Assembly: GCF_958295425.1 (NCBI RefSeq)
Contig: NC_081153.1
Location: forward strand, 11,180,419-11,244,418
Source: Solea solea
Lineage: Eukaryota > Chordata > Actinopteri > Pleuronectiformes > Soleidae
Length of the DNA: 64,000 nucleotides
Direction: 5' to 3'
Shown: piece after piece, positions 46,804 through 58,651 of the stretch
How the letters are laid out: every line of letters starts with the position of its first letter
How positions within the stretch are numbered: position 1 is the first letter of the stretch
Translations under genes and position numbers: made by a program
The notes under the pieces: model-generated
Seen by the model: the letters and a program-made list of their open reading frames with translations, nothing else
Database searches by the model: none
What the model was told of the DNA's origin: nothing

Positions 46804-48863
46804 GCCTGCCAGCTTAAAACATGTGCAAACTTTCCGGCGCTGTGTTGTGTGAGGTGCATACAGCAGAGCGATATGGCATAGAGAGGTCTGAGTGGTGTGA
46901 ATGGCGAGAGGAGATGGCACTGAAGCACTGCGGTGGTATTGTACATTTGAAGCTCAAGCAGGTTCAATTGTGTCCTTGCAGCATTTGGGCACCACGGAGC
47001 GTGTTGCATTTGTCCATTCTTTTCAGATTCTCCACAGAAAAACCACTTGTTTGGGACTGACCAGGTCACCTTCTTTTGTCACGTAAAATTAGCTTTTTAA
47101 CTTTTAAATAAACACACACACCATTGACAAATGAGTTCAAACAATGCTCATCAAGCCTATCTGCTCCACACGACTCTCACTGTGTTTCTCTGTATCGTGG
47201 TTTTTTAGATGCGATGCGGCCCGATGACGTTCCCAAAAGTGCACACAGGAAGTGATCTGTTCTACATCAAGACAGATGGGCGCAACAGCAGCACTTGATC
47301 AAGCATCAATTGAAGTCCCCATAAAAAGGATTCAGAGGTGAATTCTACTGCTCACAAACAAACAAACAAACAATTATTTAACACTTAAAACATATTTAAC
47401 AACACACATTATGAAGACATTGAAGTTTGACTCCATAGTATTGCTTGAAAGATGCAGGTTATATCATTTCATGGAGACCTAACAGAGGCAGAGTAATAAC
47501 AGAGAATAAAACAATGTATGCACTGCAGCTTTAAGTGCACATTTATGCTGTTAACTCATATGTGAAAGGGTGTGTGTGCATTACATACCATAGCCATCCA
47601 TTTATCCAATGTGGTTGGTGGATCTCTTCAATCCTGCCACTGAAAACATCATTGTACTTTGATCAAAGAGCGGGATTCAAAAGCCGTGCGCAGCTCTCCC
47701 TACATGTAAATTAATCATATGAAAAGAGAATATGAGAAGTCACATGCAATTGTGTCAGCTGTATGTCTTTTCAGACAACAAAAGCTTTGAACTAAATAAT
47801 CAGAAAGGGCAGAATTTTTCTTAGAGTGGGTGGGTACCCAGGATCAAAGCCGCACCTCTGTTTTGAGCAAAAACCTCTGAAACATTCAGACTGAATTCAT
47901 GAATACGACTAAAGACTAAAGACAGCTGGTGAGGAGTTCTGACTTGGTACTGAGAACAACGGCAAGAGGAAATAAAATGCAGCCTCGACTGTTTCCTTTC
48001 ACACTGTGCGTGAGCATGGAACAAACCCTGGCACTAGACCGCCCCTCCATTCTGCAGCAGGTAAGAAACGGTGTCTTAGCTGCTGAGCTAAACAAGCAAA
48101 AAAAAAAAAGAGGAAAATATGGAAGGTTTCACCAGACAGTATGCATTCGGTCTTTATATCCGTCAGAATGAATACATAGTGTGTTTGTGTGTGTGTGAGT
48201 TTTATCTGAGCTTCACTATCACACATGGATCAATGGTAACAGAGAGTAAAAGTATGATTCCACACCCTGGGGAGACGACATCGATTTATACAGTGAACAC
48301 AGACCTGATATTCTTTACTGCTAAGAGTCTTTGCTGCTCAAAGACGTACCCACGCACATACAGTACACGACACACATTTTTTATTTCTCTTACTTGATTC
48401 TCTCTTTGAATTGGGGATCGGACCTTTGTTTGTGAGTTTTAAAAATACAAGCGTATGTTTGTTCATCTGTCTCCAGAATGAGCGTTTCACACAATTCGGC
48501 ACATCTGTCCTTTTGAATATTCTTGTTCTTCATCTCTTTTCTGTGATAAATCAAGTGCAGCTGGAATGATTCAGGTTTAAGTGAGATAAGTTTGCAAAAG
48601 GAACCAGAAGCAAATTTAAATTATATTTATAACGGTACTGGTCAGAATACATACATTTTGTGATTCATAAAAATATATATGTATGATCTAATGAGAGTTT
48701 ATTATGTGTTTGATAAGATATTTAAAACATAAAATGTCAGTTAAGACTCATTTAGTCACAAAGTTTGGTACCTTAGACACTTCATACTACAGAGTTCCAA
48801 TATCCTCAGTGCTGTAAGATGATAATTATTGTTAGTTGTTTTAATCACATGTACTGTAACCCA
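46804..48863. other. Unique non-coding DNA
   Basis: No convincing exon. An (ACAA)n tract lies at 47354-47372 and a short GT tract near 48181-48196. The frames at 47821-48397 overlap in different phases and lack domains. Confidence 0.45.
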
Positions 48864-49022
48864 GCTTACAATTTTTCTGATCCCAGAACGTTACCTTTTG
48901 GTTGCAGGAATGTTCCCTGAAGGTTCCCCTCGAGGTTCTCCTGCGGTTGCCATGGGAAGTTGTCACAACGTTTATACAACCGTCACAGAACGTTCTCTAA
49001 AGGTTCCCAGATGTACCCCCAA
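48864..49022. repeat. Degenerate GAACGTT / AAGGTTCCC minisatellite-like repeat
   Basis: Repeated words are scattered through the segment: CCCAGAACGTTACC, GGAATGTTCCCTGAAGGTTC, CTCGAGGTTCTCC, CACAACGTTTA and CAGAACGTTCTCTAAAGGTT. GAACGTTC is itself palindromic. Similar arrays occur in fish genomes, so this is probably a decayed member of a dispersed family rather than locally generated. Confidence 0.55.
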
Positions 49023-49604
49023 CATTACTTTTTTTTTTTTTTACATTGTACATTAACATGGCAGCATTCATTATATATATATAACTAATATTATTTTAAA
49101 TTGTGCACATTAGTAGACATACTTGCAGTCTTGATACAATCAAAAGTTGTATTTTCAATGAACAAAAATATACAAGTGTCTATGAAAAAATATATAATTA
49201 AGTCAAAAATAGAAAAAAAACTCGAAATAAAAAATAAAAATACAATAAAAACGAATGTATGTAAAATAAAATAAAGACTCTTGGTGTGATGACACAGCTC
49301 TCTTCTTAATTAATGCTGTGTCGTGTGCTCAGAGAAATGGTGGAGCCTGTTGCTGGTGTCCAATCCACACTTTCCTGTTCAGGATCCTGCTCATTGATTC
49401 ACTGGTGAGATCTCACACACCGCCTCAGTGTTTTTATCACTTTCATCGCGGAAACCAACCCAGCGCCTTACAATGTTGAACAAATGGTGATAAGCGCTGA
49501 CACCTTGGCCCCCATCAGATACAAAAAAAAAAAAAAAAGACAAGAAACAACACTTTCTTTAAAGTTCTCATGACACAGCTCGAGGGCTTCCACATATTCA
49601 TGTA
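49023..49604. other. AT-rich non-coding DNA
   Basis: Contains a T14 run (49029-49042) and an A16-type run near 49527-49541. Very AT-rich at 49060-49280. No exon. Confidence 0.5.
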
Positions 49605-49964
49605 TTATTCTATTAAAACGAGCTGCTGTCCTTTGGCCTCTCTGTTGTGGAGTTCTGTCACATCTATATCTGTGGCGTGAACCGAAGACGGAGCCGAGAG
49701 TGATGTTTCTGAGGAAGAGGACGATGAGTTTATATATGTTTGAACCACATGATGCCGGGGTGCTGAGGAGGAGGAGGTGGAGGAGGAGGAGGAGGAGGAG
49801 GGAGAGACCGTGCTGAGCAGGAGAAGACTAGAGAAACACAGGCTCATTCCTGGTGCTGGAGTTAATGCATCTGAATGGTAAGTGGGCTCGGTGTGGCACA
49901 GCACTTGATTGGACGGAAATCGTATTCCCCCCCAAGTATGAGATGAGTCATCAACATCATACAT
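49605..49964 (-). other. Ser-rich open frame of 119 codons, status unknown
   Basis: This frame starts at a true ATG (49962-49964, minus) and ends at a stop at 49605. It begins MYDVDDSSHTWGGIRFPSNQ and ends ELHNREAKGQQLVLIE. The middle is poly-Ser coded by a GGA/TCC repeat (49766-49803) with a second Ser run. No family is recognised, no acceptor-like polypyrimidine tract is evident upstream, and an in-frame TGA lies about 15 codons before the ATG. It is longer than neighbouring frames only partly because TCC repeats avoid stops. It is kept as a candidate because the sequence outside the Ser runs is of mixed composition, but it is probably not coding. Confidence 0.15.
49766..49803. repeat. (GGA)n trinucleotide repeat
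   Basis: GAGGAGGAGGAGGTGGAGG continuing to a pure GGA run, with one GGT interruption. Confidence 0.95.
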
Positions 49965-51029
49965 AAATATCCGAGAGCTTTTAGTGCTCCAACATCTGTG
50001 TCACGAGGAATTTACGTCAGACCAACCCAAACAACGAGCCCTTAATATAAAAGCTGCTTTTTTTTATAAATGCCAGGTCCTCTAAAAGGAAAAGAAAAAA
50101 ACTAACGTATAATTAAAGTACAAGAAAAAAGCACTCAAAAATAGCTATTATTTACTGAATACATAGTATCAGGAAATCAATTATTAATCTCCACAGCAAC
50201 AGGCCGACTGGGAGGCTATTCTATATTTTATTGAATTTGGATAATTAGTGCTTGTAATACAGCACATTAAGGTCATTTGTATTGTTTAATTTTTAGTTTA
50301 TGGTTACGGCGACGATACTTTTATTTGTTATCAAAGGGAATTGTTAAAATGTTATTCTCTGCATTTTGTATTTAACTGCAATATTGCAACATCTTGTTAG
50401 TATGTATTATGAGGGTAAAATGTATTTCTCTGTGATGACAGTGGAGACATCAGACATCAGGCACTGTTACAATAACTACTATCCACTGCAGTGTAGGACA
50501 CAATATTGTAAAAACCCGTTTCCTTACATAACTCGCAGCTTGTTGGATAACGTAATTCAAAGCTTTAACGTTTTTCAGCCCGTTCTCATCCCTCCCCATC
50601 CCAGGGGGGCCGGCTCCCATTAAAACCTCCTCCTGCACCGGGGCTGTGGCCTTATGATTCCATTATGAGTCACCCTCTGTAACTTAAACTCTTCCAAAGG
50701 GGGTGGGGAAGAGGAGCAGACAGATAGCTGAGCAGTCAGCTATCAATAATACAGAGCCACATCTCATTGTGAATGAAATATACATGAAAAAGTCCCATGG
50801 AGCATATCCCCATTTTCGCTGGATGGGACATATTCCGAACTGTCCCTATCACACAGATGTGTTATAGTACCGCTCCGCAGAATACAAGGTTGCAATGACT
50901 AAAATTTAGTGTTAAACTCTTTCAAGGCTATAACATGCCTCACAGGGCCGTGTCATTTGGCAAATGAACTATGTTGTCAAGTCCGCCACAAAGGGCGCTG
51001 TGGCAGGTCTCATCAAATTCACTTTGATC
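49965..51029. other. Unique non-coding DNA
   Basis: No convincing exon. Frames on both strands at 50366-50638 overlap and lack domains. Confidence 0.45.
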
Positions 51030-51160
51030 ATTATTACATTACATGTCATTTAGCAGACGCTTTTATCCAAAGCGACTTACAATGGAATCAAGTACAATTA
51101 GCCAGGGGTGGAATCGAACTTGCGACCATGATGTCTTTCGTACACAAGGTAGGGTCTTAT
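51030..51160 (-). mobile_element. tRNA-derived SINE, second copy
   Basis: The reverse complement reads TAAGACCCTACCTTGTGTAC, GAAAGACATCATGGTCGC, AAGTTCGATTCCACCCC and the tail AAGTCGCTTTGGATAAAAGC, GTCTGCTAAATGACATG, ending with (TGTAA)-type units. It matches the 17270-17420 copy almost base for base from the ACCCTACC block to the tail, with only isolated differences (such as CTAATTG against CTAACTG). The A-box start is missing, so this copy is 5' truncated. No clear target duplication is seen. Confidence 0.85.
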
Positions 51161-51229
51161 CTTAACTGGAAACACGTTTCCTTCCCCGTTTAGCTGTTGA
51201 GATGACGCGTGGCGTTTGTGTTGCTGTCT

Positions 51230-51237
51230 GCCCTTCG
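51230..51237. repeat. Left target-site duplication of MITE
   Basis: GCCCTTCG precedes CAGAGGTGG and recurs exactly at 51690-51697. Confidence 0.9.
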
Positions 51238-51689
51238 CAGAGGTGGAAAGTGACGGAATCGCGTCACTGTAATTGAGTAGGTTTTTTGTGTCTAAATCTA
51301 AATAAATCAATAAAAAACTTTGGCAGTGAACGACGAGGACAGGTGAACTCGCGCTGGTTAAGGAGAAAGTGGAAGCATCTGTGACCTTTGACCCATTTTG
51401 ACTGATACATTGTTGTTTTCATATTTTATTTTGGCAGCATTTTCACTTGAAACAATTGTTTTTGTTTAATTAAAAACAATTCATGTGAGATTTGTGTCCC
51501 CTTGTCCCTTTTTGCACGACACAGGAAAGAACCTAAAAGTAACTGAGTAACTTTAAATCTGAGTACATTTAAGACAAGGTACTTTTTTACTTTAACTTGG
51601 ATATATTTTGAGAACAATTTTAGAACAATTTTGTAAAAATAGTGGTACTTTTACTCAAGTAGGATCTTTCAGTACTCTTTCCACCTCTG
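51238..51689. mobile_element. hAT-type MITE, CAGAGGTG family (longer variant)
   Basis: This 452-bp element begins CAGAGGTGGAAAGTGACGG and ends GTACTCTTTCCACCTCTG, giving 13-bp inverted termini CAGAGGTGGAAAG, and is flanked by an exact 8-bp duplication GCCCTTCG. Subterminal GTACTTTTACTCAAGTAGG near the right end is typical of this fish family. There is no transposase frame. It shares the terminal octamer with 6370-6683 but not its interior or length. Confidence 0.9.
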
Positions 51690-51697
51690 GCCCTTCG
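51690..51697. repeat. Right target-site duplication of MITE
   Basis: GCCCTTCG directly follows CACCTCTG and is identical to 51230-51237. Confidence 0.9.
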
Positions 51698-54600
51698 ACA
51701 TCAGTTAATTCCTCTCTGCTTTCCTCCCTAAAGTCATTTTCTTTTAAATTCTCATTTTTGACACACGACCACAGAGCATCCTTCATCCTGTGTATCTAAT
51801 GATGGTCCATCTAAAGTGGAGAGGATGCCCCCTCTCTCTTATCATACTTTGATCTGGTCTCTGATAGTTTGTGTGTTGAGGGGGGGGGGGGTGTCATGGC
51901 AGATATGAATCGTGATTGGTTGTGTTATTTCTACCTGGGGAGATGGCTGTGGTTGTCTGAGAGCAGGAACTCATTACAGGAACATATGAGAGGGGCATGG
52001 AGGAGCAGGAGATGAAGGTACGCAGAGAGGGGTAGAGAGGAGGAGAGTAAAACGCCAGCTGAGTGTGGGGAGAGTGGATGAAATCAGGAGTGGCTGAGGA
52101 AGTGGGAAGACGTGCATGACAAAAAAGATTCAAATGAGAAAAGGAGAGCTACAAAGCACGACGGGAGAGCAAAGTTGCCGCAGACTTGACACAGCCAGTT
52201 TAACTGACATTGGAGTGTTTTTTTTTTGTCGGCAGAAATTCAAAACTAAAAGCGATAGACGGGGTTAAAAAGTATGACTTTGTTCCACTGATCTGAGATG
52301 AAAGCAAAAATACCGAAAGGGAGCGGAGGGGTGGGGGGGAACTGATGGAGGGAGATGGAGGAAACGAGCAGTCACTAACAGCACTAATGATACCAAATTC
52401 AGTGTTGTAACTTCAGATAAAAACAAGCACATGAAAACAATGCCGAAGCCCCGAAACTTCAAAGCAATTAAATTGGAAGAGCTGGATGCTACAAGTGTGT
52501 GGGTGCAATCATACTCTATTTTCACTAGTGCTCCCAATGCAATACAATGTGTGGATATGGGTTCAAAAAAAACAAAAAAACAAAAAACATGCATTCAAAG
52601 CTATAAAACAACAATGGATAGCATCACATGACTTTTGCCTTTCCTCTGTTCACCATTGCTATAGTCACCCAACAACAACAATCAGAGGTGTTGATCACCA
52701 GTTCTCTGCTTGGACAAACAACAAACAGGGGGACAGTGTTTATAAGTTTGACACGTTATCATGAACTGTGTAGTTTTATTTCGTGCTGATCTGAAGAAAC
52801 GTAATAAAGACGAGGCAAAGACATTGCTGCTGCGAGTACACAGAGCCTCAGAGAAGCACATGTCTGATCTCAATCTTTTGCCAGTAATAACAAGCATTAC
52901 AGCATGTATTTCCTGGCTGAAGTAAATGTGGATGCATATCATTTATGGGGAAAAAAAGTATTACAGATCAAACGTGTTTAAGCGGACCACTTGGGGAAGC
53001 TTTGAGGAAAGGTTAATCAACCTGACATTTAAGCACTTCCTATTGTTTTTAGCATGAATGGTTCATTTCACACAAATATGTAGCATAACAGGATGTGTAT
53101 TAGTGCTTTGCTGGCACAGTAAGGATGTCACGGCTTGGCGTACGAAGACAGACCATTAGTGCACGTGACCGAGTGTGTGAAAATGGCAATAGCCACACTC
53201 TTGTGCAAATGCGCTAAAATGGCTGGATTAAGAAGAAGCTGACCCCACAAGAAACAAAAATCCCTAAATAATGTAAAGGTATACTGGTACTGGTTAAGTC
53301 CTGGTAAAGCTCACCTGTCCTCCACTTCTTTCACATTCCCTTAACAATCTGCTCCCCCAGTGGAGAGACAGTGCCAGAGAGAGAGAAATCCTATACTACA
53401 CAAAACTACTATGGTTAATAACCTACCACTTATTGTATGCACACTTTTGTGCAATAGTCTAAAATGTTAATCCGATCAGGTGGCTTAGAAACATAAACAA
53501 TTTGCAGGATTTCTGCAGTGTTATAAAACCATTTGTATATACAAATCACTGTTCAGCCTGGATAACTAAATTATCCGTCTGCCATCTGACAGCAACAGCG
53601 GCAAAGAAGGAACTCTTTCAAGGCTCAGAATTTGAACCATAATTGGATTGCATAATAATCCGTTCAAGTGATTTTCTGGATTACACCACACTAAATGGGT
53701 GAGGGAGGAGAAAAGGAATGGGAAGCCTTGGTGCCATCTTGCTTGATAAATGTGATTTTTTTATTTTTTTATTTTCCCTTTGATGATGTGATTGTAATGG
53801 CACAATATATCAACCAAGTAGGCATGGCACTGCTTCATTACTCGGTTTTCTTTGAAGATTGGGTAAAAAGTTAACACAAATAACACATTCATTCATTCAG
53901 ACGTGAAACTCTCGGACTGTTTATTATTATTATTATTGAGGCATATAAATCCATTATACAGTTGTATTTGACCGCATTAGCTTAGTATGTGTAGAATAAA
54001 GTGGCCACTGAATATGAACGATACCAAATCGAGAGAGGTCACAGTTGTTTTACGAGCCGACTACTTCGCTTCATTTTGTTTTGACTAGTCGTCCATGTTT
54101 TAGAACAAACCAAACACAAAACAAAACATCTGTCATCGTAACACCCACTCCTTCATGACTTAAGTGTATCTTTCTGCAGGCATGTCACAATTACCACAGA
54201 AATATTTCTTGTATTCATTTATTTACATTGCATTGCACTGAATTATCTTCCTGCACTGCAACACATTATCAGATCATATTCATATAAGATCCACTGATCA
54301 CAATGGTACAGCCAGTATTCACAAAATACAATTTCCATTTGCGGGTCACAAACTCTCTTTGTCGTGGCCAACCTAAACTTCATTTCAAAGCCACTCAGAG
54401 TGATTAGCTATAGGCAGGTTACAATGGGCGTGACTCATATGTCCTGTTTCTATTCAATCACCAGAACACGGAAGAGTCATGTAAAGGATTTGCATGTTTA
54501 TTTCCACTTGCCGTGCATCCAGGTTCTATTTCCATCCACTTACATCCAAGCCTCTCTCAGATTTATAACACATGAGGATATTCATTTGATGTTCCAAGTT

Positions 54601-55890
54601 GTAGATGAAGGTTTATAGCTTTTAACACGTTAAGATTAAACAGTATATTTTGGTCTGTTGCACCACCCAGGATGCCAGCGGAGTGAGCAGAGAGTAGCTA
54701 TAGTATAGCTGAACTTTACCAAACCTAATAAGCCTTGGATACCAACTCCAAAAAAAAAGTTCTCAACCAGAGGAGAAGCAAAAAAAGCCTCTGCAGTGGA
54801 GATACTTTCAATGAAAGACCAATGATAGTGGAGAGAGTTGACGACGGATGCCGGGGTGGATACTTTCTCTCTCACTTATTTGGTTAATATTTAATGTATA
54901 TAATGTTTTTATGGTCCATTATTTTAGCCTTGTCATCTCCTATCATCATGTAATAATTCTCCGTTGCTGCTCTCAAGAAAACTCACTTTCACTTTTCATC
55001 TCCACCTGTTGCTGACATGCTGAAATCAACCAAATAGGTTAAATGTTTGTAAAAAAAAAAATAAAACATCTGTGTAGATGGCATGAGCAGAGTATAACTT
55101 TGGGTATGAGTGCAGCTTTTAATGAACATATTTTTGGCAAATCTGTCAACCACGCTCATGCCACGTTTTCAATTGGGAGTGCAGTCATCATTTGAAATGC
55201 TAAAAGGTCAGTGTGGAATATATTTTACACTCATCGCACAGCTTATTCGGAGAGGTGTCAAATTAGTGTGAACTGAGACCTACACAACTTCGGCCAAGTG
55301 ACAGACGGTAAGAAGGCAAGCCATGATGGGTCAGTTTCCATCACAATGGCCTAATGTCTTGCCAGTTACTACGGTTGGTCATTGTAACTTTGAGGAAGAT
55401 AGCTCTTGATGTTGAATGTGGAGGCTTTGTGTTGCGTTTCAGCATCCACTTCCATGGCTCTTTATTAACCATCAGTTGCAGGCTCCAGCCAAGACATGGT
55501 CGCATCCACAGCATCAGGCCTTTTAAAATGACTGAATATGGGTTCCCCTTTGTGACTTGGACACCATGATCCTATTATCTGGCTCCATAAAGAGCTTGTT
55601 CCCAGCTTGTTAGTGAGACATTACATCTAAATGATCATTGCCCATACAGGCTGCACAGCCTCTTGCTGGAGACAGTTAGCAACTGAAAGGAAAAGAAAGG
55701 CAAATAACAAGGTACATAAGAGTGGGTGTAATGGAGAAATAGGAAAACCACATTGGATGATAGATGAATTATCCATACTTAGACCGTGAGAGGGGGTGGT
55801 CACAGTGAGACAGGGCAAGGACAAAGGGGGACATGGCAAATATGAAGAAGCTCAGCTTCGTCAGAGACTGAAGTTTAAAACGAAGCAAGT

Positions 55891-55892
<2 letters not shown>
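51698..55892. other. Unique non-coding DNA
   Basis: About 4.2 kb without a convincing exon. A G12 run lies at 51880-51891, A-rich AAAAAAACAAAAAAC words near 52566-52587, and a (TTA)n patch at about 53923-53937. Frames such as 52265-52594 (minus) and 54364-54618 (plus) lack recognisable domains. Confidence 0.45.

Positions 55893-55925
<33 letters not shown>
55893..55925. repeat. (AT)16 microsatellite
   Basis: Uninterrupted AT run leading into GTACGTGTGTGTG. Confidence 0.95.
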
Positions 55926-55929
<4 letters not shown>

Positions 55930-57011
55930 GTGTGTGTGTTTTCATGCACAGATGAGATCAAGCAGGCAGAATGCAGAAGAATGAGAGAAATGGAGAAAAC
56001 CTATAAATGAGCCAGCCTGTGTAAGAGAATGAGAAGGAGAGGGAGCGAATTGCAGCAACTAATCCCAACAGAAAAACACTGATTAGACTTATCCTTTCCT
56101 CTGAGGATTAGAAGCTTTGATAAAACCTTCAAACCCAAACCAAAATCAATTTAGTCAGGGTGTAACATTGCTGAACACAATTTTCTTTCCCCCTCCCCCT
56201 CGTAGACGAACCTCTAACAGTGAAGCACGGTGTGATAATCCAGTCTGTTATTTTTTCTGAACTTTAGCTATCCTTTCCGAGACTCTTACTCGAAGGCTTC
56301 TCTGAATGAGAGTAATTGGCATGTGCAAACAACAAGGAACAATGTAAACTGAAGTTGTCTAGTGGTTTCGCAATAAACCCTCAACTTGGTACAAACAAAT
56401 ATATATATATTAGATTGCAATCAGATAGGGTTGCATCAGGTTTTGTTGTATGATATTTAAAAAAAAAACAAACACAGTGTGCCAAAGGAGATTTTCTTTA
56501 AAACATTAAGGGTTTTCAAGTGCACTGAGAGAAAGGAGACCGTAATCAAAAACCTCTATAAATGATTCATACAAGGAGGTCAGTGTTTGTCAAAGCTGTC
56601 AGGTTTAAATCACAAAAAAGGTCAGACTTAATTGAGTTCTTGCTGGGGAACAATTTAAATTGCTTAACTTTGTTACAATATGTCTCTTTTATACCCTAAA
56701 TATGACAAGGAAAGTTTCATTGTCTGTAACTGTCTAATTTACAAACTTAATGACATACAAGGTCTTATTTATCATCGTGTACTTAAGACTGTCTTCAGCA
56801 ATTTTTTTTGTGCAGGACACTAGACCAATGCTAACTTTATTCGTACTTCGAGATTTATAAAAAAAAAAATTCACAGATAACTTCAGTATTTTTTTTTTAT
56901 CTTATTCTGTGTTGGAAAATCCACAGCTGACCTTGAACAAAATTTGACTTTGCCCTGCAGTGAGAAACACCCTAAGGCAATCCACCTTGACTGCTGCTAT
57001 AGAACCACACA
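55926..57011. other. Unique AT-rich non-coding DNA
   Basis: No exon or recognised repeat. Confidence 0.45.
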
Positions 57012-57032
57012 AGTGTGTGTGTGTGTGTGTGT
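57012..57032. repeat. (GT)10 microsatellite
   Basis: Uninterrupted GT run. Confidence 0.95.
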
Positions 57033-58435
57033 TAGCTCCCCTTTCACAACAAATCAGCAGAGAAAAATTCATTTTTACCACCGTGGCACAGTGCTGGGAG
57101 TTTAAGCGTTGTCTTAACCAAACTTGGCAAGCAGAACACACAGTGTAGCATAAGCCCTAAGAGACCTGGCAGCTAAGGCTAATGACTGCAAAGACATGAC
57201 ACACACCCACACATCTGCCCTCACTCACAGGAATTTGTACATGCAAATGGTGTCCTGCTCCTGCACACACCTTTAACAGGAGGAGATGCACTTCCGACCA
57301 AACTGGATTAAGTCTGTCTTCTAATCTGGAACGTGCTTGAAAAGTTTTGTGGTAAAGGGATAATGGCACTGAAAAATGATTCGCACGGTTTTTGGTTGGT
57401 AGATAATTGGAAGAACACAGGGGTGGAATGGAAGGAAGGAGATGCTAGACTTAGATCCAAGGAGATGATCCTGAATTTGATAGTACATCCAGTCATGATC
57501 ATCCAAAATGTGAGAACTGATGATGCATCAGACCAGTCTGTCTTTCTTCAACTGACTTTCTCACTGACACGCTCCCTCATTTCCCTACTTAATCTCCTCA
57601 CTCTCTTTTTTTTCCTTCCTTTCTTTGTAATTTCCTCTCAGCAATGACTTGCAGTGCAAGCATTCTCTGCCCATTTCCTCTTTCATATATATTGTCCAAC
57701 CCCCCACCCCCTTTGGTAGTCTCTGGGGTGGGCAGAACCTCAGGGGCAGCTGGGATAGTTGATGCCCCCAGCATAATCGTAATACTGCCCAAGGCATGCC
57801 TATAGTAGAGAAACAGCCAAATGTTCCTCACCATGGAAATAACCTGCATCAAAGAGGAAGCAATAAGGCCATGGGTTGTCACTTCCAGTATTTCTTTGCA
57901 TGTACAGTGGAGTCTACCAGAAGTATCTGGGGTATCAGTGTCAGCTTTCATTTTGGTTGGTATATTAATAGAACTGTAGCTACTGCCTTTAAAACACAAG
58001 TGCCTTTATTAAAAAATAAGTCAGAACTTTGCTTATAAATGATTCCTTGACGGATGTGTCTCAGGGGCGAATGAGAGTGAAGAGGGTAATAATGTCAGAT
58101 TTTAACGTCGCTCTGTCTTTATTGTTGTTTTCATGTTGACCTGCCAAAGTCACTTTGGCGTAGCGTATACTTGCATACTTTCTGAAAAAGAAAAAAAAAG
58201 AAGACAAACAATCTCGTAGACCTCAGATCACAAGCAGTGACTTGGGGAAGAATGGAATGAAAGAAAGGGAAAATGATCTTTCCCAAGAAGTGGGTGTCCA
58301 TGTTTCGACTCAGGCACAGCACAGCATTTTGGCTAGAATTATGAATGTACAGTTATAGCATTCTGGGTGACTATGGGCAGAGATTGACATTTATAAAGCC
58401 TTAGTAAGTATCATTTAGTGCCAGCAGAACTGGAC
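57033..58435. other. Unique non-coding DNA
   Basis: No convincing exon. The overlapping frames at 57333-57999 on opposite strands lack known domains and lie in pyrimidine-rich DNA. Confidence 0.45.
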
Positions 58436-58651
58436 CCATCATCCATCAGTTTTCTACCCCTTCTTCCTCCACATGAGGGTCACTGGGCAGCTGGAGTCAA
58501 TCTTAGCCGACAGAGGGCATAAACCCTGGACAGGGACAGACAACCTTTCACCCTCATACTCCCACCTTCAGGCAATTAATCCCCAATCCGTAGATCCGAA
58601 CCGATAACCTTCTCGCTGTGAGGCAACAACGCTACCCACTACCCGCAGCAT
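58436..58651 (-). repeat. CCTGTCCAGGGT-family repeat with tRNA-like head
   Basis: On the minus strand: GGGTAGTGGGTAGCGTTGTT, GCCTCACAGCGAGAAGG and GGTTATCGGTTCGGATC (a B-box-like segment), then GGGGATTAATTGCC, CCTGTCCAGGGTTTATGCC, AGATTGACTCCAGCTGCCC and GGTAGAAAACTGATGGATG. This copy preserves the 5' head lost in the copies at 20979 and 11676. The head (GTAGTGGGTAGC...GGTTCGGATC) resembles RNA polymerase III promoter elements, so the family can be read as SINE-like. Confidence 0.68.

Noticed and set aside
46638..47069. 143-codon minus-strand open frame
   Set aside because: It spans an A19 run that codes for poly-Phe and lacks any domain.
50981..51010. CTCF site in CCGCCACAAAGGGCGCTGTGG
   Set aside because: Aligned to the CTCF core it fails at three or more key positions.
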